Part shown: in pieces, positions 25,401-34,400 of the stretch
Position numbering within the stretch: the first letter of the stretch is position 1
How the letters are laid out: every line of letters starts with the position of its first letter
DNA from: Anthropogastromicrobium sp050944455
GTDB taxonomy: Bacteria; Bacillota; Clostridia; Lachnospirales; Lachnospiraceae
Assembly (NCBI GenBank): GCA_050944455.1
Contig: JBMNRC010000005.1
Location: 59,783 to 123,782 of the forward strand
Length of the DNA: 64,000 bases
Direction of reading: 5' to 3'
Translations under genes and position numbers: made by a program
The notes under the pieces: model-generated
What the model was told of the DNA's origin: nothing
Database searches by the model: none
The model's input: the letters and a program-made list of their open reading frames with translations, nothing else

Positions 25401-25769
25401 ATGGATAACAGACAGCGGCAGTACCGGCAGTCAGAGCCGGTTTCGATTGAGAAATACAGAAAGCGCAGCAAAAAGCCGCTGCAGGCTCTGAATAAAAAGG
25501 TTACGCGGCTGTTCATGGTTTTGATCCCCGCGACAGCAGTCCTTCTTTCAGCGATGGCATTATATTTCGCGCATGATCTTTCAGTCCGCACTGAAAAGTA
25601 CAGGCAGCAGGCAGAAGAGCTGCAGGAGCAGATTGCGGAAGAAAACCAGCGCACGGAAGACCTGGAAGAATACCAGGACTATGTTGAAAGCGATGAATTC
25701 GTAGAGCTTTACGCAAGATCTCATCTGGGACTTCTCAAAGACAACGAGATTTCCATACGCGGCGAATAA
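25401..25769 (+). CDS. divIC: Septum formation initiator DivIC/FtsB family
   Basis: 122 residues from ATG 25401, chosen for AGGGG ten bases upstream; ATG 25392 in the same frame is too close to it. A basic cytoplasmic segment is followed by a transmembrane helix (about 37-59) and a coiled coil (about 60-95) ending near DEFVELYARSHLGLLKDNE, the conserved FtsB/DivIC terminus. It links the early and late divisome with FtsL and DivIB. In spore formers, yabP and yabQ usually lie between rqcP and divIC; here only 71 nt separate them. Confidence 0.9.
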   Translation: MDNRQRQYRQSEPVSIEKYRKRSKKPLQALNKKVTRLFMVLIPATAVLLSAMALYFAHDLSVRTEKYRQQAEELQEQIAEENQRTEDLEEYQDYVESDEFVELYARSHLGLLKDNEISIRGE

Positions 25770-25792
25770 CGCCGATACGCTGAATCTCACGG

Positions 25793-25825
25793 GCGGAGAA
25801 AGCGATTGCTTTCTCCGCTTTTTTT
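25793..25825 (+). terminator. Terminator after divIC
   Basis: GCGGAGAAAGC, loop GATT, GCTTTCTCCGC, then seven T. It ends the HU-rqcP-divIC transcript. Confidence 0.93.
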
Positions 25826-25914
25826 CATTATCCGGAAAGCGGGATTTCTGCTGACGGGAACTCTTTCGGGGACTTTCCGCGGGCCGGCGGAGAAGCATGC
25901 AGGATCCGCCGTAA

Positions 25915-26080
25915 AGAACTTTCCGCAGGCCTGCAGAAGGGCGCCCGCATTTCGTCAGCGGGAACAAACAAGCAGGCGCAGAACTTTGCGCGGGCCCGCA
26001 GAAGGGCGGATGCATTTCGTCAGCGGGAACAGGCAGGCGCAGAACTTTGCGCGGGTCCGCAGAAGGGCGGATGCAGCTTA
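25915..26080. repeat. 61-65-bp tandem repeats between divIC and tilS
   Basis: Units beginning AGAACTTT lie at 25915, 25980 and 26041, each followed by CGCAGAAGGGCGGATGC-like and TTTCGTCAGCGGGAAC segments. A more degenerate unit precedes them near 25865. They fill the spacer where spore formers carry spoIIE. No gene is seen. Confidence 0.82.
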
Positions 26081-26151
26081 GCGGCGGTTTTGGCCGTCCG
26101 GCCCCGGTGAAACGAAAGAAGATTTCACCGCGCAGAAATGGAGGCTGAGCA

Positions 26152-27792
26152 ATGATCGATGCCGGAGGAGACGGCGGTTTCGTCGCAAAAGTAGAGCGGT
26201 TTTCGCAGGCGGAAAACCTGTTCGCACCCGGAGATTCCCTGATTGCCGGGGTTTCCGGCGGGGCGGATTCGACAGCTCTTCTTCTGTTTTTCTGCGCCTT
26301 GCGGCAGAAATACCGGCTGAGGATCACCGCTGTTCACGTCCATCACGGAATCCGCGGGGCAGAGGCTGACGCGGATGAAAGCGCGGTGAAGGAACTCTGC
26401 GCGGAGAACTCCGTGAAACTTTTCTGCTTCTCCCGGGATATTCCGCGGGAGGCGAAAGAGAAGGGACTGAGTGAGGAGGAAGCCGGACGCCGCGCGAGAT
26501 ATGAGATTTTTGAGGAGGTCCGCGCGCGGGAAAACGCCGCTCTCATCGCGACGGCCCATCACATGGACGACCAGGCGGAGTCGGTTCTCATGAACCTGAT
26601 CCGCGGAACAGGCATCCGGGGGATGGCCGGAATGCTCCCGAAAAACGGAAGAGTGATTCATCCTTTCCTGTGCGTGCGGAGAGCGGAGATCGAGGAGTGG
26701 CTGACCGGGCAGGGAATTTCCTGGAGGACGGATGCCACCAACGGCGACGACAGTTATACGCGCAACGCGGTCCGGCACAGAATCCTTCCGGAACTCGAGA
26801 AAATCCGTCCGCGCGCGGTGGAACACATCGCGTCCGCGGCGCAGGACTTCCGGCAGGCGGACGCCCTGCTGCGGGCGGAGGCGGACCGGAAAATCGGCCT
26901 GCCTCCGGAAACAGAGCAAGGTGGCGGCCTGCGCCAGGAGATCGCCCAGAAAATCGGCCTGCCGCAGGAAACGGAGCGGGGCGGCGGCTCCCACCCGGAG
27001 GCTGTCCAGAGCGGCGGCTTTCCGCTGAGAGCGGGGCAGGAGACTGATCTGCCGCGGCGAGACGGCCTGGAAGACAGGCCGCGCCGCATCTCCGATCCGG
27101 AGCGGGTTCTCCGGGAACAGATCCGAAGCCTCCTGGAACCCTGTTCCGTGTTCGTTCCCCCGTCGGCGCTTTCGGGGACGGAACTGGAATCCGCCTACGC
27201 TGTGACGGAGGGGCTCCGCGGCCTCGGCGCACCGCTCCGCGATCTTTCCCGGGAGAGAATCCGCGAAATTCTCCGGCTTGCCGCAAACGGCCCGGCAGCC
27301 GGGACGCGGCTTCCCGGGGGAATCTCCGTGTACCGGGAATACGGCGGCCTGCGCCTTGTGGCAGACTGCCGGCCGAAGGTCCCTGACCGGGAGCTCTTCT
27401 CCCTGAAACTGTCGCTTCCGGCTGTCCCGGAACCGCCGGATTTTTCCGGAAACCAGAGCGCGCCTGCGGCGGATGCCGTTTTCCCTGACAGTTGTATTGC
27501 GATGCTGAATTATGGTAAAATAGCTAATACGGTTTGTCTCAGATTCCGGCGCCAGTCCGACCGTTTCTGCGTGAACAGGGACGGCTCGGCCAAAAAACTG
27601 AAAGACGTCATGATAGATCTCCGGATTCCCGCGAGACTCAGGGACCGCTGGCCTCTTCTCGCGTCGGGGGACAATATCCTGTGGATCCCCGGCTGCCGCC
27701 TGAGCCCATATTTTTTCATCACCAGGGAAACCCGTACAGTTCTCACGGCTGAGCTGCGGCTCCTGCCGCAGGGAAAGGATAAAGATGAGTGA
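26152..27792 (+). CDS. tilS: tRNA(Ile)-lysidine synthetase TilS
   Basis: 546 residues from ATG 26152. The PP-loop SGGADS lies at 35-40, followed by HHGIRG, ATAHHMDDQAE and YTRNAVRH, all typical of TilS, then a C-terminal domain ending in the usual ITRETRTVLTAELRLL. TilS attaches lysine to C34 of tRNA-Ile(CAU) so that it reads AUA. Residues about 246-305 are an unusual insert made of 20-residue tandem repeats (KIGLPPETEQGGGLRQEIAQ and a close copy, 60 bp each) with a decayed third unit, placed between the catalytic and C-terminal domains. It overlaps hpt by 8 nt. Confidence 0.95.
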   Translation: MIDAGGDGGFVAKVERFSQAENLFAPGDSLIAGVSGGADSTALLLFFCALRQKYRLRITAVHVHHGIRGAEADADESAVKELCAENSVKLFCFSRDIPREAKEKGLSEEEAGRRARYEIFEEVRARENAALIATAHHMDDQAESVLMNLIRGTGIRGMAGMLPKNGRVIHPFLCVRRAEIEEWLTGQGISWRTDATNGDDSYTRNAVRHRILPELEKIRPRAVEHIASAAQDFRQADALLRAEADRKIGLPPETEQGGGLRQEIAQKIGLPQETERGGGSHPEAVQSGGFPLRAGQETDLPRRDGLEDRPRRISDPERVLREQIRSLLEPCSVFVPPSALSGTELESAYAVTEGLRGLGAPLRDLSRERIREILRLAANGPAAGTRLPGGISVYREYGGLRLVADCRPKVPDRELFSLKLSLPAVPEPPDFSGNQSAPAADAVFPDSCIAMLNYGKIANTVCLRFRRQSDRFCVNRDGSAKKLKDVMIDLRIPARLRDRWPLLASGDNILWIPGCRLSPYFFITRETRTVLTAELRLLPQGKDKDE

Positions 27793-28312
27793 CCAGATTT
27801 CCGTACTGATTTCGGAAGAACAGATTCGTCAGAGAGTGGCTGAGCTGGGAAAACAGATCAGCGCAGACTACGCGGGGAAGGAAATCCAGCTGATCTGCGT
27901 GCTCAAAGGCGGCGTATATTTTCTCACGGCTCTTTCCCAGCAGATCACCTGCCCCTGCACCATCGATTTCATGTGCGTTTCCAGCTACGGATCGGGCACG
28001 GTGAGCAGCGGCAACGTGAAGATCAAGAAGGACCTTGATTCGTCGATCGAAGGCAAGGACGTCCTGATTGTGGAGGATATCATCGATTCCGGCAACACGC
28101 TGGCCTGCCTGCGCGAACTTCTGCTCTCCCGGAAGCCGGCCAGCCTGAAGATCTGTACGCTGCTGGACAAACCGGACCGGCGCGTGGTCAAGGGGTTCAA
28201 ACCGGAGTACACCGGCTTTGTGATTCCCGACGCTTTCGTCATCGGCTACGGCCTGGATTACGACCAGCACTACCGAAACCTGCCTTACATCGGCGTTGTA
28301 AAAACAGATTAA
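27785..28312 (+). CDS. hpt: Hypoxanthine phosphoribosyltransferase
   Basis: 175 residues from ATG 27785, which overlaps the tilS stop (coupled translation). The PRPP-binding motif VLIVEDIIDSGNTL and the LKGGVYF loop identify a purine phosphoribosyltransferase. It converts hypoxanthine and guanine with PRPP into IMP and GMP in the cytoplasm. The tilS-hpt-ftsH order is conserved in Firmicutes. Confidence 0.97.
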   Translation: MSDQISVLISEEQIRQRVAELGKQISADYAGKEIQLICVLKGGVYFLTALSQQITCPCTIDFMCVSSYGSGTVSSGNVKIKKDLDSSIEGKDVLIVEDIIDSGNTLACLRELLLSRKPASLKICTLLDKPDRRVVKGFKPEYTGFVIPDAFVIGYGLDYDQHYRNLPYIGVVKTD

Positions 28313-28336
28313 ACCTGGCTTCAGGAGCGGAATACA

Positions 28337-30190
28337 TTGAAAAAAACAACATCAAACCTGCTGATCTACGCGATACTGATTGCTGCGCTCGCCGCCATCA
28401 TTGTGATTTTCCATCACGGTTACACCGAGCACAGCACGCTGACCTACAACAGCTACCGGGAAATGATCGAGTCCGGTGAGATCAGCTCAGCGCAGATCGA
28501 ACCCGGAACCAAAGTCCCTACCGGAAGAATCACGCTGCAGAACAAGGACGGGGAATATTATTATGTGTATGTGCCGGACATTGACGCGGAGATGAAGGAC
28601 CTGCTGGAGCAGGACATCGACGTGGCCATGACCGGGCTTCCGCATGACAACTGGTTTTCTTCGGTTGTTCTCCCGCTGATTCTGACGGCGGCTATCTGCG
28701 TCTTTTTCATGTTCCTGCTCTATCGGCGGAGCGCCGCCATCCAGCAGAACGGGAACGCCATGAGCAGTTTCGGCAAAAGCCACGCGCAGCTCGCGTCCCC
28801 GGACAGCCGCAGAGTGACGTTCGACGACGTGGCCGGGCTGAAGGAAGAGAAGGAAGACCTCGGCGAGATCGTCGATTTTCTGAAGGAACCGGAACGCTAC
28901 AGCAGCCTCGGCGCGCGCATTCCCAAGGGCGTTCTCCTGGTGGGGGCGCCCGGGACAGGCAAGACGCTCCTGGCCCGGGCGGTCGCCGGCGAGGCGGGAG
29001 TCCCGTTTTATTCGATTTCCGGCTCCGACTTCGTCGAGATGTTTGTCGGCGTCGGCGCGTCCCGTGTGAGAGATCTTTTCGCGCAGGCCAAGAAGAACGC
29101 CCCCTGCATCATTTTCATCGATGAGATTGATGCCGTGGCGCGGCGCCGTTCCCTCGGAAGCGTCAGCGGAGCCCACGACGAGCGCGAGCAGACGCTGAAC
29201 CAGCTGCTGGTCGAGATGGACGGCTTCGGGACAAACGAGGGCATCATCGTGATGGCCGCGACCAACCGGGTGGACATCCTGGACCCGGCTATTCTGCGGC
29301 CGGGCCGTTTTGACCGCAAGGTTGTCGTGAGCCGTCCGGACGTCCAGGAGCGCGAGGAGATACTGAAAGTCCATTCGGTCAACAAACCGCTGGGCTCCGA
29401 TGTGGATCTGAAAAAAGTCGCCCGCACGACGGCCGGCTTCACCGGCGCCGACCTTGAAAACCTGATGAACGAGGCGGCGATTCTCACCGCGCGGGAGCAC
29501 AGGCTTTTCATCACACAGGACGATATCGACCGCTCTTTCGTGAAAGTGGGCATCGGGCAGGAAAAGAAATCCCACCTGATCAGCGAGCGGGAAAAGAGAA
29601 TCACGGCCTTTCACGAGACCGGCCACGCGATCCTGATTCACGAACTGCCCGACGCGGGCGAAGTCCATACCATCTCCATCATTCCCACCGGAGCGGGGGC
29701 TGCCGGCTACACCATGCCGCTTCCGCGCGAGGACGAAATGTTCCGCACGAAGGGCGAGATGGCACAGCAGATCATTGTCGCGCTCGGCGGCAGGGCTGCC
29801 GAGAAACTGGTTTTTGACGATATCACCACCGGCGCTTCGCAGGATATCCGCCAGGCGACGGAAATCGCGCGCTCAATGGTGATGAAATACGGCATGTCCG
29901 ACAGCGTGGGCCCGATCGACTACGTGGACAGCGACAACACTGACGAACTCGGATTCATGGCCGGCCGTTCTTACAGCGAGGCTACGGCCACGCAGATCGA
30001 CCGGGAAATCCAGGACATTGTAAAGAACGCCTACAGCCAGGCGCAGAAGATCATTAACGAACATAAAGACGTTCTTTACCGCTGCGCCGATGTCCTGATG
30101 GAGAAGGAGAAAATCGGGACCGAGGAATTCAACGGTTTTTTCAGTGAAGAGGCTTCCGCCGCAGGCGGCACAGAAGACGACAACGCCTGA
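28337..30190 (+). CDS. ftsH: ATP-dependent zinc metalloprotease FtsH (second copy, tilS-hpt locus)
   Basis: 617 residues from TTG 28337 with AGGAG nine bases upstream. Transmembrane helices at about 8-25 and 110-130, Walker A GAPGTGKT at 203-210, IIFIDEIDA, second region of homology with RPGRFDR, and zinc motif HETGH at 426-430. This is the positional orthologue of ftsH in other Firmicutes. Compared with the CIRCE-controlled copy it lacks the low-complexity tail. It follows hpt by 24 nt and probably shares its transcript. Confidence 0.97.
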   Translation: MKKTTSNLLIYAILIAALAAIIVIFHHGYTEHSTLTYNSYREMIESGEISSAQIEPGTKVPTGRITLQNKDGEYYYVYVPDIDAEMKDLLEQDIDVAMTGLPHDNWFSSVVLPLILTAAICVFFMFLLYRRSAAIQQNGNAMSSFGKSHAQLASPDSRRVTFDDVAGLKEEKEDLGEIVDFLKEPERYSSLGARIPKGVLLVGAPGTGKTLLARAVAGEAGVPFYSISGSDFVEMFVGVGASRVRDLFAQAKKNAPCIIFIDEIDAVARRRSLGSVSGAHDEREQTLNQLLVEMDGFGTNEGIIVMAATNRVDILDPAILRPGRFDRKVVVSRPDVQEREEILKVHSVNKPLGSDVDLKKVARTTAGFTGADLENLMNEAAILTAREHRLFITQDDIDRSFVKVGIGQEKKSHLISEREKRITAFHETGHAILIHELPDAGEVHTISIIPTGAGAAGYTMPLPREDEMFRTKGEMAQQIIVALGGRAAEKLVFDDITTGASQDIRQATEIARSMVMKYGMSDSVGPIDYVDSDNTDELGFMAGRSYSEATATQIDREIQDIVKNAYSQAQKIINEHKDVLYRCADVLMEKEKIGTEEFNGFFSEEASAAGGTEDDNA

Positions 30191-30310
30191 CGGACAAGGA
30201 GAAAGCGGGGCCGGAAATCCGGCGGATTTCCGGCGAACGGCTTCCGCTTCAGGCAGGCCGAAAGACGGCCGCGCCTGACGGAGAAGGAGAAAACCGGGAC
30301 TGGGAATTCA
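30187..30310. repeat. Direct repeat of about 88 bp after ftsH
   Basis: CCTGACGGACAAGGAGAAAG at 30187 recurs as CCTGACGGAGAAGGAGAAAA near 30275, with similar following bases. The first copy includes the ftsH stop codon. Confidence 0.7.
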
Positions 30311-30360
30311 GAAAATTTTGAGAGAGGCGGCTCAGCTTTCCGCAGAGCCGGAGGATGATA

Positions 30361-32424
30361 ATGTCTGAACAGGGGAAAATAGACAGGACGGCGCTTTTCT
30401 GCGACGAGTCGGAAGAGTACCGGACGCCTGCCGAAGCGGATCCGGGGGATGATGTGACCATACGCTTCCGAACCGCAAAAAACAACGCGGACGCGGTCTG
30501 GCTGCGCGCGGGGCGCGCGGCCGTCCCGATGAAGAAGACGGGATCCGACGCTGTCTTTGACCGATACGAAGCGGTGCTTCCGGTCAGGGAGCGGCAGATC
30601 CGCTATTATTTCCAGGTCTTTTCCGGGCAGGATTCCTGCTGTTACAATAAACTCGGCGCCGATCAGCCGCTGCGCCAGGAAAACTGCTTCCGGCTGACGC
30701 CGGGGTTCCACACGCCGGAATGGGCGAAAGGCGCCGTGATCTATCAGATATTTACGGACCGTTTCAGGAACGGAAATCCGGACAATGACGTGCTGAGCGG
30801 CGAGTATATTTACCTGGGAAGAAAGGCGGAAAGAGTCGGGGACTGGAACAGCAAGCCGGCTCCGTTCGACGTAGCGCGCTTCTACGGCGGTGATCTTCAG
30901 GGCGTGTGGGACAAGCTCGATTACCTGCAGAATCTCGGAGTGGAAGTCATCTACTTCAATCCGCTGTTCGTTTCACCCTCAAACCACAAGTACGATATCC
31001 AGGACTACGATCATATCGACCCCCATTTCACGGTGATCCCGAAGGACGAGGGGCGCTGCCTGGAGCTGAAGGACCATACGAACCGCCACGCGGAGCGGTA
31101 TATCAGCAGAGTCACCTCCCCCGAAAACCTGGAGGCGTCCAACCGCTTTTTCGCGGATTTCATGAAAGAGGTACACGCCCGGGGCATGCGGGTGATCCTC
31201 GACGGAGTGTTCAACCACTGCGGGTCTTTCAACAAGTGGCTGGACCGCGAGAGAATCTATGAGAACCGGGAAGGGTACGATCCGGGCGCGTATGTGTCGG
31301 CGGACAGCCCCTACCGGGACTATTTCTACTTTAAAAACGAGAACGGTTGGCCGTACAACAACAGTTACTCGGGATGGTGGAACCATGATACTCTTCCCAA
31401 GCTGAACTACGACAGCTCGGAGAGCCTGTGGAAGGAAATCCTCAGGATCGGGAGAAAATGGGTTTCGGAGCCCTACCGGGTGGACGGCTGGCGGCTGGAC
31501 GTCGCCGCCGACCTCGCGCAGAAGCCTTCCGTGAACCACCAGTTCTGGAAGGAATTCCGGAAGAACGTCAAGGAGGCCAACCCCGACAGCGTGATCATCG
31601 CCGAGCACTACGGCGATCCGTCGCTCTGGATGATGGGAGACCAGTGGGACTCCGTGATGAATTACGACGCGTTCATGGAACCCGTGACCTGGTTTCTCAC
31701 CGGGATGGAAAAACATTCGGACGAATACCGCGAAAACCTGTACGGCAACAGCGGCGTGTTTTTCGATTCCATCAACCGGTGCATGGCCAAGTTCGAGCGC
31801 TGCTCCCTGGACACCGCCATGAACGAGCTCTCAAACCATGACCATTCCCGCTTCCTGACCAGGACCAACCGCACGGTCGGCAGGCTCGCGTCAAGAGGCG
31901 CCGAGGCCGCGCGGACCAATGTGGAAAAGAGCGTGTTCCGCGAGGCGGTGATCATGCAGATGACGCTGCCGGGATGCCCGGCTGTCTACTACGCGGACGA
32001 AGCCGGACAGGTCGGCTGGACGGACCCCGACAACCGCAGGACCTACCCGTGGGGAAGCGAGGACTGGGAACTGATCGAGTTTCACCGGTATGCCATCGCT
32101 ATCCACAAGCGCCATCCGTCCCTGAGAAAAGGTTCTTATATCCGGCTGGCCGGCGGCTACCAGTGGCTGGCCTACGGCAGATTTACCGAGAGGGAAAAGT
32201 CCGTCGTCGTAGTCAACAACAACCGCACCAAACAGACGCTCCGCGTCCCGGTGTGGCCGGCGGAAGTGCCGCTCAACTGCGAGATGCTCCGCGAAATCCA
32301 GTCCATCCAGACGGGATATAATGTCGGGCGGGTTTACCAGAAAGTGGAAGACGGCGTGATGGAAGTTACCGTAGGCCCGCAGACCGCGGGGATTTATGTC
32401 TACTCCGCGGACGGACCGATGTGA
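30361..32424 (+). CDS. GH13 alpha-amylase family enzyme (neopullulanase/cyclomaltodextrinase-like)
   Basis: 687 residues from ATG 30361 with GGAGG six bases upstream. An N-terminal Ig-like starch-binding region (about 1-110) precedes the barrel that starts at GAVIYQIFTDRF. Catalytic residues: nucleophile Asp380 in GWRLDVAADL, acid/base Glu415 in IIAEHYGD, and Asp494 in LSNHDHSRF. The DGVFNHCG motif completes the GH13 set. An N-terminal domain with this barrel fits cytoplasmic enzymes that cut maltodextrin, cyclodextrin or pullulan. malQ at 50252 would act on its products. No signal peptide. Confidence 0.9.
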   Translation: MSEQGKIDRTALFCDESEEYRTPAEADPGDDVTIRFRTAKNNADAVWLRAGRAAVPMKKTGSDAVFDRYEAVLPVRERQIRYYFQVFSGQDSCCYNKLGADQPLRQENCFRLTPGFHTPEWAKGAVIYQIFTDRFRNGNPDNDVLSGEYIYLGRKAERVGDWNSKPAPFDVARFYGGDLQGVWDKLDYLQNLGVEVIYFNPLFVSPSNHKYDIQDYDHIDPHFTVIPKDEGRCLELKDHTNRHAERYISRVTSPENLEASNRFFADFMKEVHARGMRVILDGVFNHCGSFNKWLDRERIYENREGYDPGAYVSADSPYRDYFYFKNENGWPYNNSYSGWWNHDTLPKLNYDSSESLWKEILRIGRKWVSEPYRVDGWRLDVAADLAQKPSVNHQFWKEFRKNVKEANPDSVIIAEHYGDPSLWMMGDQWDSVMNYDAFMEPVTWFLTGMEKHSDEYRENLYGNSGVFFDSINRCMAKFERCSLDTAMNELSNHDHSRFLTRTNRTVGRLASRGAEAARTNVEKSVFREAVIMQMTLPGCPAVYYADEAGQVGWTDPDNRRTYPWGSEDWELIEFHRYAIAIHKRHPSLRKGSYIRLAGGYQWLAYGRFTEREKSVVVVNNNRTKQTLRVPVWPAEVPLNCEMLREIQSIQTGYNVGRVYQKVEDGVMEVTVGPQTAGIYVYSADGPM

Positions 32425-32434
32425 CCGGAATGCA

Positions 32435-32665
32435 GATGCCCCGCGCCGGTTGGGGAAAAGCCGCGGGATTCCGGCTGGCGGACTTCCCGGAATGGAGATG
32501 CCCCGCGCCGGTTGGGGAAAAACCGCGGGATTCCGGTTAACGGACTTCCTGGAATGTAAGATGCCCCCGCGCCGGTGGGGAAAAACCGCGGGATTCAGGC
32601 TGGCGGACTTCCCGGAATGTAAGATGCCCCCGCGCCTGTGGGGGAAACCGTCCGGGATCGTGAAC
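32435..32665. repeat. 62/63-bp tandem repeats, four copies
   Basis: Copies starting GATGCCCC lie at 32435, 32497, 32560 and 32623. Each holds GCGCCGGTTGGGGAAAA, CCGCGGGATTC and GGCGGACTTCCCGGAATG. The array begins 10 bases after the GH13 stop. A 63-bp period keeps a plus-strand frame open, but it has no start site of its own. Confidence 0.9.
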
Positions 32666-33030
32666 CCGGGAACCGCGATGTGAAAATATCGCGATTTGAA
32701 AAATATAGAAAGACAGAAAACTTCCGGCTGAAAAGTCTGTCGGCGCAGGACCTGCCTGAGCCGCAGCTCAGGCGGAGAGACCCACAGGAAAACGAATAGT
32801 ACAGGGGATAACGAAAAATATAGAAAAATACAGAAATAGCAGGAAATTCATGAATTCCGGCCGGATGCGGCAGCAGCTGTCTCCGGCCGGGATTTGTTTT
32901 TGCCGCGGACCGGGAATTCGCTGAATCCGGGCCGGCCGGTTGGAAAAGAACCGGAACTCAGGCCGAAACTCGGGCGACCAGGGAAAATATTGATGATTCG
33001 GGCGCCTGTCGGCGGAAATATTTCTACAAA
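32666..33030. other. Gene-free spacer with hairpins
   Basis: A perfect hairpin GCCTGAGC-CGCA-GCTCAGGC lies near 32754-32773. ATAGAAA and AAATATAGAAA repeats lie near 32696-32712 and 32816-32832. GGCCGG-type inverted elements lie near 32858-32895, followed by TTTGTTTTTG. The last could end transcription from the left. I see no coding frame and could not match a known riboswitch. Confidence 0.4.
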
Positions 33031-33036
33031 AATCGT

Positions 33037-33066
33037 ATTGACTTTCAGCCGCCTGCGGATATAATT
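33037..33066 (+). promoter_or_regulatory. Promoter of the FtsL-like gene
   Basis: TTGACT near 33037, a spacer of about 16-17 nt and TATAAT just before 33066, inside an AT-rich patch. Confidence 0.75.
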
Positions 33067-33099
33067 AAATAAATTTGAATGACAGGAAGGGATGCGGAT

Positions 33100-33678
33100 A
33101 TGAAAAACAGTGCTGACAAAAGACAGGCGGCCGGCCTGGGCACACTGTATGCCATCGGCAGGAAAAGGGCTTCGCTGCGCGCATCCCGCCCCGAATATAT
33201 CCAGACGCAGGCCGTGGCGGAGGAAGTTCCGCGCCAGCCCAACGCCGAAGAGCGGATGGCCGAGCGCGTCAGAGCCGAGCGGATGCGCCGGTGGCACGAC
33301 GCCATCCGAACGAAAAATATCAAAGAAAACACGAAAGCGATGCTGCGCGAGGCCAACACGGTTTCCGCGCCGCTCACGGCAGTCAGCGTGCTTTCCGCGG
33401 CTCTGATTCTCATATCCGGACTGCTTTTCCTGAACCAGCGCGCCGCTCTGTCGGCTGAAATGAAAAACACGGCAGCCCTGGCGCAGGAAGTGCAGCAGCT
33501 GGAGGAGGACAACAGGGCCCTCAGACAGGAGATCGACAGCAGCATCAATCCCGCGGAGATCTACGAGCAGGCAGTGAACGAACATAACATGTCCGTCCCG
33601 GACAGCACGAGAATCCTGGTATATCCTGTTACGACAGAAGACGAAAACACCGCAGTGCAGGGAGAAGAGGTTCCCTGA
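33100..33678 (+). CDS. FtsL/DivIC-like single-span protein with coiled coil
   Basis: 192 residues from ATG 33100, with AGGAAGGG upstream. A basic cytoplasmic part (about 1-90) with a Glu/Arg-rich helix is followed by one membrane helix (about 96-118), then a coiled coil (about 120-152) and a short outer end. The layout resembles FtsL or septum-initiator proteins, but the C-terminal signature of DivIC is absent and the gene has no division neighbours. Its function is therefore only a suggestion. Its terminator overlaps the 3' coding end. Confidence 0.65.
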   Translation: MKNSADKRQAAGLGTLYAIGRKRASLRASRPEYIQTQAVAEEVPRQPNAEERMAERVRAERMRRWHDAIRTKNIKENTKAMLREANTVSAPLTAVSVLSAALILISGLLFLNQRAALSAEMKNTAALAQEVQQLEEDNRALRQEIDSSINPAEIYEQAVNEHNMSVPDSTRILVYPVTTEDENTAVQGEEVP

Positions 33679-33695
33679 TGCCGCGGTGTTTTTTT
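33647..33695 (+). terminator. Terminator overlapping the end of the FtsL-like gene
   Basis: ACACCGC pairs with GCGGTGT and inner CAGGGA with TCCCTG; seven T follow. The 5' arm lies inside the coding region. Confidence 0.85.
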
Positions 33696-33710
33696 AATTT
33701 GCTTTAGGTA

Positions 33711-33775
33711 TGTCTGAAGGATGCCTGAAGTGTGCCTGAAGGATGCGTGAAGTGTGCCTGAAATATACCTGAAGC
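33711..33775. repeat. TGCCTGAAG repeats (22-bp period)
   Basis: GGATGCCTGAAGTGTGCCTGAA is followed directly by GGATGCGTGAAGTGTGCCTGAA forms, with degenerate TCTGAAGG and ACCTGAAG units at each side. Each period contains two half-units. Confidence 0.8.
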
Positions 33776-33809
33776 ATCCGCCCGGTCCTGAGCCTGCAAA
33801 CCGGCTTTT

Positions 33810-34334
33810 TCAGGTTCTTGTCGTGTGGGTGGAAACGTACAGGTCAATTTTCCTCCGGCTGTAGTCCGGAAGCAGGATGGCGAAGAAGGGGATGCACAGC
33901 GGAGGGATGAAAAGCGCCACGCCGTACGGCCATCCGCCGGAGAAGGAGCACAGCATCAGGATAAGGCCGATAATCCAGCACATCCGCATGCTGTTGAACA
34001 TGTCGAAGAAGTCCCTGCTTTTCTTCACCTTCTTTTTGGTGTAGATTCCCAGCGCGATGCCCAGGATAGCGCCGATGGCCATGATGACCGCGATCGCTAT
34101 CGGATGAAGCGCGTCCGGGGTGAAGATCAGGCGGATGATCAGGCAGGCGGCCGTCGCCGCGATGCCCAGCCAGAAGAAGATGCGGGGTTTCACGGTATAG
34201 CGGAAATGATCCTCTTTTGAGATTTCCGGGCTTACTTTCACTTTGCCGTCCGGGCTGGTTTTGTCAGACGCCGCGGCGCCCGTTTCCGCGGATGCGGCTG
34301 TATTTCTGTCTTCGCTGTCTTTTTCAGTTTCCAT
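33810..34334 (-). CDS. Hypothetical four-helix membrane protein
   Basis: 174 residues from ATG 34334 behind AGGAGGAA. A hydrophilic acidic start (about 1-45) is followed by hydrophobic segments near 51-68, 76-97, 115-133 and 138-156, with the basic loop TKKKVKKSRD between the second and third. No family recognised. It diverges from fba, with a repeat-containing spacer between the two genes. Confidence 0.75.
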   Translation of the reverse strand: METEKDSEDRNTAASAETGAAASDKTSPDGKVKVSPEISKEDHFRYTVKPRIFFWLGIAATAACLIIRLIFTPDALHPIAIAVIMAIGAILGIALGIYTKKKVKKSRDFFDMFNSMRMCWIIGLILMLCSFSGGWPYGVALFIPPLCIPFFAILLPDYSRRKIDLYVSTHTTRT

Positions 34335-34400
34335 GCAGTATTCCTCCTGTTTCTTTTCAAGCGGCAGTGCTGATCACTTTGCGGTTTTCCTGCTGGGGAC

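Noticed and set aside
32396..32683. 95-codon frame across the 63-bp repeats after the GH13 gene
   Set aside because: Open only because the period is a multiple of three; no ribosome binding site, and it starts inside the amylase coding region.
32700..32800. Glycine or other riboswitch in the spacer before the FtsL-like gene
   Set aside because: A GGCGGAGAGACC-like piece and a hairpin are present, but the remaining conserved elements are missing and the downstream gene is unrelated.
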